A stretch of DNA of 64,000 nucleotides from Serinus canaria (taxonomy: Eukaryota; Chordata; Aves; Passeriformes; Fringillidae): positions 496,001-560,000 of the forward strand of contig NC_066336.1 in the NCBI RefSeq assembly GCF_022539315.1, written 5' to 3'. The position numbers were made by a program, and so were the translations under genes. How positions within the stretch are numbered: position 1 is the stretch's first letter; each line of letters opens with the position of its first letter. This document shows positions 32,071 through 42,640 of the stretch, piece after piece. Under the pieces are notes generated by a model that ran no database searches, was not told the DNA's origin, and saw only the letters and a program-made list of their open reading frames with translations.

Positions 32071-32579
32071 TTTTACAGCTAATGATCTCTGCTCAAGGAT
32101 AAAAGGCTCCAAGGAAAGGCAGCATTAGCACAGGATCAGAGCGGCCAATAAGAGGATGCTCCCACTCTCCAGCCTCTCCCAACATGACTGGGATCTCTCG
32201 GAAACCTCTCCTGATGCCAATGGACTCTGGAGAGCTTAGAGCTCTAGCTTGGGTCACCAAAACGGGGTCCCAATAAGGGATCCCAAAAAAGGGGAGGGGG
32301 GGGCCTAAAAAGGGATCCCAAAACAGGGCCCCAAAAAGTGAGTGGGGACCCCAAAAACCACCCCAAAATTTGGGGAGGGACACTAAAAAATGGGATCCCT
32401 ACAGAGCCCCAGGCTCTGCCTGCTCTTCGTTTAGCAGAGCTGAGTGACAGAGCCCTGGGGACACAGAGGGACCCCCGAGGGGGGGCTGGAGCACCTGAGG
32501 GACTCAGTGCTGCAGATCCATCCTGGTGTCCTTCCAGCTCTGCAGGGGGGAGCTGGAGCCTGGCCTGAGCCCAACCACA
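32071..32579. other. Unique sequence with a degenerate GGGA/CCCCAAAA stretch
   Basis: 32255-32400 is a low-complexity alternation of GGGATCCC, CCCCAAAA and AAAAGG blocks. Nothing else recognised. Confidence 0.4.
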
Positions 32580-32630
32580 GGGATTCAGGGATTCAGGGAT
32601 TCAGGGATTCAGGGATTCAGGGATTCAGGG
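32580..32630 (+). repeat. 8-bp tandem repeat GGGATTCA, six units
   Basis: Six perfect 8-bp units. The unit resembles the CR1 terminal 8-mer in length but differs in sequence, and no CR1 body is attached. Confidence 0.95.
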
Positions 32631-34097
32631 CCACTGGCAAAAGAAACTCCCTGTACAAGAATGGACTTAATTCATTATCTGAATTATTTTTCACACCAGG
32701 AGGGAGTCACTGCTGGGAAATCTCCCAGAGCAGCAGATCCAGGACACCCCAGGGGATACCCCAAGTATTCCTGAGCACAGGAATGGCCCTTGCAGGGATT
32801 TCCCGGTGGGTCTGCAGCTGCTGAGGCACAGGTAGGACAGGAGAGAACAGGCTCAGGGGTGAATCCTGCTCTGGCTCCCTCTCTGCTGTGTCCAGGTTCC
32901 TTTTCCCACCCTTTGCCAACCCGCTGACAGCACCAGGGCAGTGCTGCTCTGAGGAGGGGGTGACAGAGGGGACACAGTGAGCGATGCTGAGCACTGGGTG
33001 AGGCACAGGTGAGGGCACAGCTGGGCCCGCACCCTGCGCAGACACACCCACCCAGCACAGCTGGAATTCACTTCCTGGCCTCTCTGGCTCTGGAATTTCA
33101 GAATTCAGCCCAGCCCTAATTAGTGCCAACTCTTGTGCAGCTTTTTGTCTTCCAGGAGCTGGGCTGAGAACATCAACTCCTTTTCCTGGGGTTTTTCTCC
33201 AGCTGCTGCCAGGGCCTGGATTCAAACCTGAGGAATGGGGCTGGAGAAGCTCTGTAGCTCATTAATAATCTGTGAAACCATTAAGGGCACTCCACAGAGA
33301 TTTCACCACCATCTTTTTGCCATTGCAGAGTGAATTACATGACCTTCTTCCCTGCTCCAGGGGAATGGCACAAGTGGCTTTTCCTGCACTTAGTTAAAGA
33401 AACAGCCAGGGATCCCATGCCAAGGGCACTGCTTAAATAACAATTATTAGAGAGTTGATGAGAAACCTCTTTTATCTTTGGCCTTGATAGAGTTTTAAAA
33501 CTGATACCTTTCCCCCTCCTCATTTACATATCAAAATAATTGCTGCACTCCTGGAGATAATCTGCCTTTCAAAGGCTGCTGAGGCCCTGGTGAGCCCTGG
33601 GCACTGGGAGCTCGTGATGGAGCACAGAAATCCTTCAGGAAGGATCGATATCTCTGAGTGGCTGTGGATGTCATTACCACAGCGACACGAACCCCCACAA
33701 TATCCTTTGCTTTTCATCGCCCCAGATCAATAGCAAAATAAAAACCAACAAAAAAACCCAAACCAAATGAACCAGTTTTTCCCTTTATTCTGGAATGAAA
33801 GTCGATTTTGATGTGCTTCATTTTTTTTTGTTGTGGGGAGAAGTTGGATCTCAGCCCTGCCTGCCCAGCTCATGAGAACTCTGGTCTGTGTGGCTGCATC
33901 CAGGTCACCATGGAGAAGCCGGGCTGCCACCCAGCCTGAGAGGCACAGGGCACCAGAAGTGCTCAGATCCCACTCAGAGAATCCTTTGGGAGTTCCAACC
34001 TGCACTTCAAATGCTTCCAACTCTACCTTTCACTTCTGTTCAGTCAAAAAATGGGAAATGTAGAAGGGCAGGGAGAGCAAGGCTCTGGAGGATGGTT
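32631..34097. other. Unique sequence; AT-rich stretch at 33430-33550
   Basis: 33430-33550 has AACAATTATTAGAGAG, TTTTATCTTTGGCC and TCAAAATAATTGCTGC, a possible regulatory element. No repeat family or exon recognised. Confidence 0.3.
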
Positions 34098-34620
34098 CTG
34101 TGGTCTGAGGAAAGGCTGGGACAGGTGGAGTGGCTCAGCCTGGAGAGGAGAAGGCTCCAGGGAGAGCTGAGAGCCCCTGCAGGGCCTGAAGGGGCTCCAG
34201 GAGAGCTGCAGAGGGACTGGGGACAAGGATGGAGGGACAGGAGCCAGGGAATGGCTGCCAGTGCCAGAGGGCAGGGCTGGGTGGGATCTTGGCAATTGGG
34301 AATTGTTCCCTGGCAGGGTGGGGAGGGGCTGGGCTGGAATTGCCAGAGCAGCTGGGGCTGCCCCTGGATCCCTGGCAGTGCCCAAGGCCAGGCTGGACAC
34401 TGGGGCTGGGAGCACCTGGCACAGGGGGAGGGGTCCCTGGCACAGGGGGAGGGGTCCCTGGGTCCCTGGCACAGAGGGAGGGGTCCCTGGCACAGTGGGA
34501 GGGGTCCCTGGCACAGTGGGAGGTGTCCCTGGCACAGTGGGAGGGTCCCTGGCATGGCAGGGGTGGGATGGGGGGATCTTTAAGGTCCCTCCCAACCCAA
34601 ACCCTCCTGGGGTTTTGTGA
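34098..34620 (+). mobile_element. CR1 LINE with six 21-bp units
   Basis: Sense CR1: GGCTCAGCCTGGAGAGGAGA, GGGCCTGAAGGGGCTCCAGG, CTGGGCTGGAATTGCCAGAG, tandem block 34420-34553, ATCTTTAAGGTCCCTCCC, AACCCAAACCCTCCTGGGG. It matches 23318-23836 closely in the reverse sense. Confidence 0.87.
34420..34553 (+). repeat. 21-bp tandem repeat inside CR1, six units plus an 8-bp slip
   Basis: Units with core CACAGGGGGAGG or CACAGTGGGAGG. After the second unit an extra GTCCCTGG duplicates the unit's end, and the last unit is one base short. Both are replication-slippage footprints. Confidence 0.93.
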
Positions 34621-35219
34621 GGATGAATGAAGAGTGGGAGAGCAGAGGGACACACGGACATTTCACAACACTTCCACATGATTTAAGCTTCCCACAAACA
34701 GAAATATTTCCAACAGCTGGAAAAACGAACACAACAGCCTGAACCCTTCAAGGATGAACCTTCTCATTTCTTGTGCAATAGCAGGGAGAAAACCCTTTTT
34801 CTCTCTGGGGGTTTTGGAGTCCTTATTAAATCTTCCATTAAATAAAGTCAAAACAAACCAAGGGACCAGACCCGCAGGCCAGCAGAAGCCCTGGGCTGGC
34901 TCACGTGGCTCAGGGACAGCCTGTCCCTGTGATCCAGGGGGAAATGCCCAGCCCTGGCACAGCAGGACACCCCTGACTCCCTCCTGCCTCAATCCATCCC
35001 TTCTTCAGAGCACAGAAATCATCTCTTCCTCTCTCACGTCCAAGCTTTAAGCACCGGCAGAATTTACAAAGGCAGAAAGACCTGAGGAGAGGGAAGGGAG
35101 GTCTAGGGGGTCTCAAAAGCTCCATCAAACGGGATTTTCTCAGCTATGGTTCCTGTCCTTGGTCTTATCCCATTCCTGTCCTCAAAGGGAATCTGGACAC
35201 TGAGTTCAGGCACAAATCC

Positions 35220-35322
35220 ACACCACGGACAGACAGACACAAACCCACACACAGACAGACACAAATCCACACCAGATACAGATATAGATATAGATAGACA
35301 TATAGATATAGATAGACATATA
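35220..35322 (+). repeat. GACAGACACAAA repeat merging into (GATATA)n
   Basis: Three copies of an ACAGACACAAACCCACAC-like unit pass into GATATAGATA hexamers. A second short array of AAAAGTAAC units follows at 35356-35410. Confidence 0.85.
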
Positions 35323-35926
35323 ATCTGTGTTGCTAACCCCTCAAGGAAGAAAAAGTAACAATGTAAGAAAAGTAATCAAAAGTAACAAAAAGTAACAAAA
35401 AGGGTAACAAATCTCTCCTCTGCTGCCCGAGGTACCCCCGGGCCTGAGGACAAACTGCCCCAGAGTTAGGGATCAGCTCCAGTGGAACCTGTGAGGAAAG
35501 GACTCTTCCCCAGCCTCAGGAACACCCAGAGCTCCTCCAGCTCAGGAATAAAATTCCCTTGCCCTGTCCTGCCTGCTGGGAAAATTGCTTCAGCCCCAGA
35601 TCTCCATGGCATTCCAGGAGAATGGAATGACAGAGAAGGGAGTGACAGACCTGACCAGAGTTACATCATCTGCATCTGCAGAAATTCAAATAAAACACAT
35701 AAACATTTCATCTAGTTTCCCTTTCAGGAAAAAAGAACCAAACAAACTCAAACAAACACCCCCCCCCCAAAAAAAAAAAACAAAACCAAAACCAAACCAA
35801 CAAACCCAACCAGAAAACAGGAGAGAGGAGTCCAAGGCCCAGGGCAGCCCTGAGCCTGCAGCAGCTCAGTCTGCACACGCAGCTGCCTCCTCCCCTCCGG
35901 GTCCTGCCGTGGGTGACAAGGAGAGG

Positions 35927-36008
35927 GATGGCACAAGTGACAGATTCCCCTGATGGCCCAAGAGACAGATTCCCCTGATGGCAGAAGTGACAGATTCCCC
36001 TGATGGCA
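35927..36008 (+). repeat. 25-bp tandem repeat, three copies
   Basis: Three units of GATGGCACAAGTGACAGA followed by TTCCCCT, plus a partial fourth. Confidence 0.9.
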
Positions 36009-36615
36009 CAGCCTCGTGTAATAAATTGAAGAAAGGAGAAATCTCTCACTCTATCAATTTTTAAAAGTGTTTCCCCTCCCTCTCCATAAACTGTGTGAGA
36101 CAAATTGAAGCTAAAGCATTTTCTCCCTCCCAGCTCCTGCTGCTATGTCCTGTCCCTGCCACTGCCACTGCCATTGTCACTGCAGCCCCGTGGGGAGGGG
36201 GGTGGATTTGTCACCACCTTGTGCTGGGACTCCCTGCACTCCTACAGCCCCCAGGAGTGCTCAGCTGGTGAAAACCCAGCTCCTCCCTCGGCAGCAGGGC
36301 TCGTTTGTGGGGCTGAGCATCCCTGGGGGCAGTCCCAGAGGTTTCCCTGCACTCCGGACACTCCTTGATGGATTCCCAACTTTGGCAGCAGAGATTTTCC
36401 ACTTTGGACCCTCTAAAGATGCAGCAGCCCCAAAGCTGGGCCTGGAATGTGCAGCTCCCATGAAAAAAGAGGAGAAGTGAGTGATCAGAGAGAACCTGCT
36501 GCTCTGTGCCACTGCCCCAGGTGGCTCTGGGTGTTCTTGGGGGCACCAAAGGAAAATGTTCCACCCTGTGGCACAGGGGCTGGGCAGGGATGGGGCACAG
36601 AGGGACTCTGCAGGG

Positions 36616-37045
36616 ATTCACAGAATCACAGAATTCCCAGAATTCCCAGAATCCCTGGGCTGGAAGAGACCTTCAAGCTCATCGAGTCCAACCCAGCCCC
36701 AACACCCCAACTCACCCCTGGCACCCAGTGCCACATCCAGGCTTTGTTAAACACCCCTAGGGATGGGGACTCCACCACCTCCCCGGGCAGAACATTCCAG
36801 AACTTTCTCACCTTTCTGTAAAACCTTTCCCTGCTCTTCAGCCTGTATTTCCCTTGGGGCAGCTGGAGGCTGTGAGCTCTTGTTGTGTCAGTGCCTGCAG
36901 AGCCCAGCCCCAGCTGAGCACAGGCACCTTTCAGGAGCTGGCAGAGGGATGGGGGCAGCCCTGAGTGTCCGTCTGTCCAGGCTGAGCCCCCCCAGCTCCC
37001 TCTCAGGGTTTGTGTTCCCAGCCCCAAGCCCAGGGATGGGGCACA
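36616..37045 (-). mobile_element. CR1 LINE with decayed ORF2 C-terminus
   Basis: Antisense CR1 with the 8-bp terminal repeats (TTCACAGAATCACAGAATTC, then two AGAATTCCC), GGCTGGAAGAGACCTTCAAG, CTCATCGAGTCCAACCC, GATGGGGACTCCACCACC. A minus-strand frame reads VVESPSLGVF and FYRKVRKFWNVLP, the usual CR1 ORF2 C-terminal motifs, followed by frame breaks. Confidence 0.87.
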
Positions 37046-38044
37046 GAGGCTGTGCAGGAAATGTCTCCCCTGTCCAGCTGCACTTCCTTGGGACAGGAGC
37101 TGATTTTCTTCCTTTTCCTTCACTGCTCTCTTTCAGGAGTTGCCAATAAGAACTGAATGTAGTTTATGGCACATATCACCTGTTGTGGAATAAATCAAAC
37201 GGTGACTGCTTTCAGTCCTCTGCTAGAGAAATAAAACCTCCAGGTGCAACCTGAGTGTCAGAAGCTGTGTCCCAGGGACCAGTACCACAAACATTCCAAG
37301 CCTGCCCATTTTCCCTGAAAACCACTGCCAATGGTGCCTCGGGAAAGGCACTCCCAGCACTCCATTTCTTGGTTTCCTGGGGAGGCAGAGCAGCACCCGC
37401 AGGGTTCTGTCTCTGAGGGAGCAGAGTGGAGCTGCAGGGCTGAGCACATCCAGCCCCAGAGCAGATCCAGGCAGTTGCTCCCTTCCAGCTGTCATCTGGC
37501 CAAGCCAATTGCCTCTGGAGAAGCTGGGACTGCACACGGTGTAATTGAAGGAAAATAACATGGTGACCTGCTCCAGACAGCAAAGCTGGAGGGCTCCGAG
37601 GCCACCAGATAAATGGGAGGCAGAGCTATGGATATAATCATTTAAGACCTGAAAGCGAGAGTAATGAATGAACACTGGATTTCAATTATCCTGAGATAAT
37701 TCAAATTACTTTAAATAGAGAGCTGACCTACTAAAAACTGCCTGGGCTCTCATCCTGCATTTGCTGCCCAATTCAGCTAATGACAGTTTGATCCCGTTCC
37801 TCCATTTCCAAGGAGCAGCAGGATTGTTAATGGCAGTGCTGGTTCCTGTGGAGCTGAGTCTTCAGGCACTGCTGCTCCCTGTCAGAACCCAGGACATTCC
37901 TCTGGCTGCCCTGGATGACTTGAGACCCTGTCAAGGGGCTCAGAGACCTTGGCATGGAGTAAAAGACACCTGGGCCTTCAATTTAAACCCATGGAAACAA
38001 TTCCCAACTTTGTGTGAAGAGTTACAAACCACAAGAATTTGAGT
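37046..38044. other. Unique sequence; AT-rich block at 37600-37745
   Basis: 37600-37745 contains CCACCAGATAAATGG, CAATTATCCTGAGATAATTC and ATTACTTTAAATAG, a possible regulatory element. Nothing else recognised. Confidence 0.3.
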
Positions 38045-38330
38045 AGAATGACGGTGAATTTGTCACAGGGTGAAAAAGTAGAATTTTGGGGTTTTAGAAT
38101 GGGGGTTCAAGAGGCAAGATGGAGGAATCTGGGCATGTACTGTCCTTCTTCCTCTTGCCCTCTGTCTTCTGCTGTGATGGTGACACTGCTGGACTGGTTT
38201 AGAGCAGAGACAGACTGTCTGACACAGGTGATAGGGATTGGGAAGTTATTGTAAATAAAGGCGTTAAAGTTTGAGCACAATGCCAGTGCCCCCATGAACA
38301 TACTTCCTCCCTGGTGTCTGCTGTGAGATG
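38045..38330 (+). mobile_element. Possible LTR fragment, passerine ERV type
   Basis: GTGAATTTGTCACAGGGTG, TTTTGGGGTTTTAGAATGG, CTGTGATGGTGACACTGCTG and GGTGATAGGGATTGGGAAG occur in the order I associate with a common passerine LTR. AATAAA lies at 38254-38259. Ends and duplication were not found. Confidence 0.45.
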
Positions 38331-38335
38331 TGATC

Positions 38336-38530
38336 AGAATAGAGCAAAGCAGGATCCAACTTAGGAATAAAGCGGAAAAAACTTTATTAACTTACAACTA
38401 TGAAAGAAAACACACAGAACTCAGGATGAAAACCTTCCAAAAACATTCCCCTGCAGAACAGCTCCTGGGCTCAGCCCCCCAGTCAGCACCAGATCCAAAG
38501 CACAAACCCAGTTTGACACGGAAAGTGTTA
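38336..38530 (-). mobile_element. Possible second LTR fragment, opposite strand
   Basis: TAGGAATAAAGCGG followed by ACTTTATTAACTTACAACTA reads on the minus strand as an AATAAA-containing R region (TTTATT at 38383-38388). Recognition is weak and the limits are approximate. Confidence 0.3.
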
Positions 38531-39548
38531 ATTAACTAGCCCTAATTGCACTGCAAATTGCTCTAAAACTGCATGTAATCATTTAAAAACCAAACCAGCA
38601 GTGCTGCTCTGGGTTTGGAAGCATCTGGTGCCCCTTGGAAGATGATGAATGGCACTGTTTGCTCTTGATCATCTCTGGGTAAGCAGAGGGGCCTGCCAGG
38701 CTTCTCCCGGTTCATATTAATGAGGTGTTAATTGACTAAGAGAAAGTGGAATGAAACTAGACCAAGAGAAAATGATTCTCGATGCCTCCACCGGGACACC
38801 TTCATCTTGGCCGCAGCCACTGAGTTACACAGGGTTTTATTCAGCAGCCCACCCCAGGAACCATTAAAACACGGACTCCTGAACCCAGCTGAAACCATTC
38901 CTGGCTTTTCCCCGGGCTCTGCAGCATCCCTCCTGCCAGCATCCCTCCTGCCACGACTCCAGGGCATTCCATGGAAATTTCCTTTCTCCTCCGTGCCTGA
39001 GAAGCCGTGATGCCGAATGATTTTTGCTGTTTCCCTTTCTATCCTCTACACATGTTTGTAGCTCTGTGGCTATTGCTGTATCCATGGCTCTTCTCCCAGT
39101 ACTTTTCCCTAGGCAGAAAGACCAAACACCTCCCAAGGGCCCTGTCCTGCCTTGGTTCTTTCTGGGAGCCAAGGGCCCAAACCAGCACTTCAAGACACAT
39201 TTTCATAAACAAAATGTGTTTAGTTCTTATCCGAGGGAGGAAGATTCAGAAGGGGTGAAATTACCTCACCTCCTCTGTCTCCAGTGGGTGATTTTTGGCA
39301 GTTATGCAAGTTTGCTAAACTTATAAAACTGTGCTCCCCCTGTTGGGGTGGGCATTTTGTGGGCATTTTCCATGCCTGCCCCTCCAATAAAAAGCAGCCT
39401 TTGTATTACTTCCTGCAGCAATATTACCTGAAAAGTGAATTGTTTAATTTCTAGACTCTTTAGGGCATGAACAGCAGCTCCTGGACTCTCCCTGCATTCC
39501 TGCTCCCAGGTTAAGACCCAGCTGCTCCTGACTCGGAGGCTCAGTGGT
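38531..39548. other. Unique sequence, nothing firm
   Basis: AT-rich motifs (TTAATTAACTAGCCC, CATATTAATGAGG) at 38525-38770. No exon or repeat recognised. Confidence 0.3.
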
Positions 39549-39963
39549 TGTGAAAAATGATCCTCACTTCCACAAAAATGTAAAAGGTTTATTAAAACCT
39601 TATCAAAAACACAACAGCAGACTGACTAGAGAAAATATCACAGCACCAGGAGCATTTCCCCACCCTGTGCTCACCCAGACCAGGGAGGTTTCCCCTTTTA
39701 ACCCTTTGGCTCCCCCACAGTTCTGTCCATCGACTCCTCCTTCCCTGCCCAGGGGTGGAGATCACTGCCTGGCACCTTGACTGGGGGGCAGCATTGCCAT
39801 GGTAACGAGTGACCCTCCCCAATGTCCCAAACCCAGGGCACCCCTGAGAGCAGCACAAGGGGGTAAAACACAGCTATAAATCTATAAAACTGCTCCTGAC
39901 ACATATCCAGGATATTTGCCCTTTAATTTTGAGGGTCAGCCGTGGCACTTCTCGTCTGTCACA
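39549..39963 (-). mobile_element. Probable solo LTR
   Basis: Starts TGTGAAAAATGATCCTCAC and ends CTCGTCTGTCACA. The minus strand has AATAAA (TTTATT at 39588-39593) within TAAAAGGTTTATTAAAACC, typical of an LTR R/U5 edge. No clear target duplication; ends approximate. Confidence 0.55.
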
Positions 39964-41582
39964 GCGATGGAAACAGCACAGGAGGGGCAGCAGAGAAGGG
40001 ACACAGCAGGGACTGAAAGAAGATTTTAGCTTTGCTCTTGTGTTCTTTGCTGTCCTGGACCAGCCAGAACAAAGCTGCACATTTACCTCCCCTCGCATTC
40101 TCCTTCCCCAGGGCATGACCGAGCAGGGGTGAAAGCTTTCAGCTCCGCAGTCATTAAAATCTGATATTTGTGCCCATAAATCAGCCAGGGTGGGGAGCAC
40201 CAGCAGCACAGAGGCACCGAGGGCTGCTCTGGCAGCAGGGAGATGAGGGGCAGGCACAGCCCAGGGCAGGTGTGTGCTCAGGAGTCCCAGTTTGTGCCGC
40301 TTTTCCTGGCTTTGAGTGACCTTTGGAGAGGGAACTGCTCGCTCCGTGTTTCTCCAGAGCAGTTAAATGGGAGCAACCACGAGTCTTTCACAGCTCACTG
40401 CCCTCCGAAATGGTCCTGCCGGAGCTGTCAGGAGACACATCCTCCTCCCCGGCCCATTAAAGAGGATATTTAACAGCTTTTCTTACATCTCAGACAGAGC
40501 TGTCTCAGAGCTGCTGGTTTCCTTGTTTCCAGATCACAGCAGTCACTATTCTCCATTAGCAAATTCAATTTTTGGGTTTTGATTCGGGGTATTTAAGCCC
40601 AGGACTGGCAGTAAACAGCACCATGCTCTCAGAGGTGGAGCAGTTGTATTCCGGGTAAAAATAACCTTTCCTGGGAATTGGAGCCCTGTCCAGGACCTCC
40701 TCCTGCAGTGTGAGTGAGGGGTGAGGTGCCCCCAGTCTCCAGGTGACCACATTCCACCACTGCCTCCTCCTTGGGATGGACAGGAACAGACACACCTCCC
40801 AGAAGGATCTGTCATGCTGTCACCCGGCTCTGCCAGTGCCATCACCTGATAAACCTTCAGGAAAATCCACCATTCAATCATGAAAAATCACATCATCTTT
40901 GTGTGTTTTTATAGAAGAGATTTTAGGCATAAACCGGTTTTGCTTTCAGGCCTTTCAGAGGGTTTGAGTTTTGGTTTTTTGTGGGGTTTTTTTTTGGTTT
41001 TTTTTGTTTTTTTTTCTTTTGAGCCAGAAGCCAGTTGACTGAGCTCACTTTCAGGCCCCAGCTGAACTTGAGATGTAGGAAAAAGTCTCATCATCCCAAC
41101 AACTCAGAATTGCAAAGTTACTGATCCCCCCCTTTCTCCAAAATCTCCCCGTGCTGGAGGAATTCACAGGGATAAAGAACAGCCTTCCCCTGCAGCCAGA
41201 AAACCACTGCTCTGTTCCAAGCTGGCAAAAGGCAAAGTAAAGACAAATCACTGCTCATTTAACCCTCATATCCATAAAAAGTGGTGAAGAGAGAAGAGGC
41301 TTTCAACCTTAAAAATGAGATTTAAGAGGTGAGTTTTACCCTCTCGCAGCTCTGTGAAATATTCCCAGCAGAATCAGCAAACCTTGCAAAAGCAGCTTTT
41401 GCATCTCTCATTGGGTTTTGTACTAAAAGCACTGAGAGGTTCCTCAGTTTCCTTCACTGCAGGAGGATCCTTCCCAAGCCAGTTCCTCCAGCCCTGCTGG
41501 AATTCCCTCCTGATCCCAGTGCCCTGAGCTGAGCCCTTGGGCTTCTGCTCCCCAGGGCTTCTGCTCTGGGTTGGAACTGAAC
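39964..41582. other. Unique sequence with a T-rich run
   Basis: T/G-rich run at about 40966-41022. No exon or repeat family recognised. Confidence 0.35.
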
Positions 41583-41804
41583 AGAGAACCATGGAGTGGG
41601 CTGGGTTGGGCTGGGAGGGACCTTAAATCTCATCCCATCCCATCCCACCCCACCCCTGCCATGCCAGGGACCCCTCCCGCTGTGCCAGGGACCCCTCCCC
41701 CTGTGCCAGGTGCTCCCAGCCCCAGTGTCCAGCCTGGCCTTGGGCACCGCCAGGATCCAGGGGCAGCCCCAGCTGCTCTGGCAATTCCAGCCCAGCCCCT
41801 CCCC
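41583..41804 (-). mobile_element. CR1 LINE, left part, split by the 705-bp LTR; two 21-bp units
   Basis: Antisense CR1: GGGTTGGGCTGGGAGGGACC, TTAAATCTCATCCC, two 21-bp units at 41667-41708, GTGTCCAGCCTGGCCTTGGG, stopping at CAGCCCCTCCCC. The sequence resumes at 42510 after the LTR. Confidence 0.85.
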
Positions 41805-42509
41805 TGACGCGCTGCTGCGTCGAGTGCACTTTACTCCCCTGAGAGCGGGGGGGAGGCGGCGCCGGCTAGCTGGGAGCACAGCAGCAGCTGGGGGCACTGC
41901 CCTGATGCACCGGGGCGTCTGGGCAGCGCCTTCGACAGGGCAGCAATGTCGAGAGGAGCGGCAAAAGCGGAGAAGCTTGAGAGAAAAGAGGGTCTTAACT
42001 CGCCAGGTGCAGTCCAGAGCTTTATTGTCTATTGTGTCCAGGGGATCCAGGCGGGAAAAGGCAGAGAACAAAGAGTAACAGCAGTATATAAAGGGGGTGG
42101 AACATAGGCACAAGAACCAATGGGGGAAACTGAGGAGGGGAATCAGACATAACTGACACAGACGAGAACCAATGATACAAGAGCTAGGGAGGGGCTCGGA
42201 GCACCTGCCCAATCACTCTGTGAGGAAGGGAGAAGTTTCTGGAGAAATGGGCAGGGCCCCGGGAGATGGACAGGGCCCGGGAGGAGGGGAAAATGTAACA
42301 AGTGGGGTGGTTGCTGAAGGAACGGGGGTGGAGACAAGGGCTTGGCAGTGTGCCCAGACTGGGAGGGAACCATTTCAGGGAGAGTGGGAAACCAGGGCTA
42401 AACCATCAAAATAGGTTTAGGATTACAACTGGGGGGAACATTACAAAACGGGGAGAACAATACAAACAGGGAAGATAACACAACTGGAAATTGGATGCGC
42501 ACCACAACA
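41805..42509 (-). mobile_element. 705-bp solo LTR nested in CR1, second copy
   Basis: TG...CA ends (TGACGCGCTG ... CACCACAACA) with a perfect 6-bp duplication CTCCCC (41799-41804 and 42510-42515). Removing it restores the CR1 order found at 21285-21310. The minus strand has AATAAA (TTTATT at 42021-42026) and a TATA-like site as in the copy at 15637. CpG-rich U5 is retained. High similarity to the other copy and retained CpGs suggest a fairly recent burst. Confidence 0.92.
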
Positions 42510-42640
42510 CTCCCCACCCTGCCAGGGAACAATTCCCAATTCCCAAGATCCCATCCAGCCCTGCCCTCTGGCACTGGCAGCCATTCCCTGGCTCCTGTTC
42601 CTTCATGCCCTGTCCCTCCAGCCCCTCTCCAGCACACAGT
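42510..42640 (-). mobile_element. CR1 LINE, right part (continuation of 41583-41804)
   Basis: CTCCCCACCCTGCCAGGGAA, CAATTCCCAATTCCCAAGAT, CCATCCAGCCCTGCCCTCTG, then TGGCAGCCATTCCCTGGCTC. Same order as the other antisense CR1 copies. Confidence 0.85.

Larger units (their letters stand above)
34621..36615. other. Unique sequence with several small simple repeats
   Basis: Small repeats at 35220-35322, 35356-35410, 35755-35815 and 35927-36008 (listed or described separately). The 35755-35815 stretch is a C run followed by an A run and AACCAAA units. No exon recognised. Confidence 0.35.

Noticed and set aside
31309..32128. 'HPSI' and 'MDGW' repeat proteins at the two ATGG arrays
   Set aside because: Direct translation of a tetranucleotide microsatellite; the same peptides appear at 44.9 kb.
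15637..42509. A 27-kb provirus bounded by the two 705-bp LTRs
   Set aside because: The two LTRs have different flanking duplications (GGCAGC/GACAGC and CTCCCC), one is nested in a CR1, and there are no viral genes between them.
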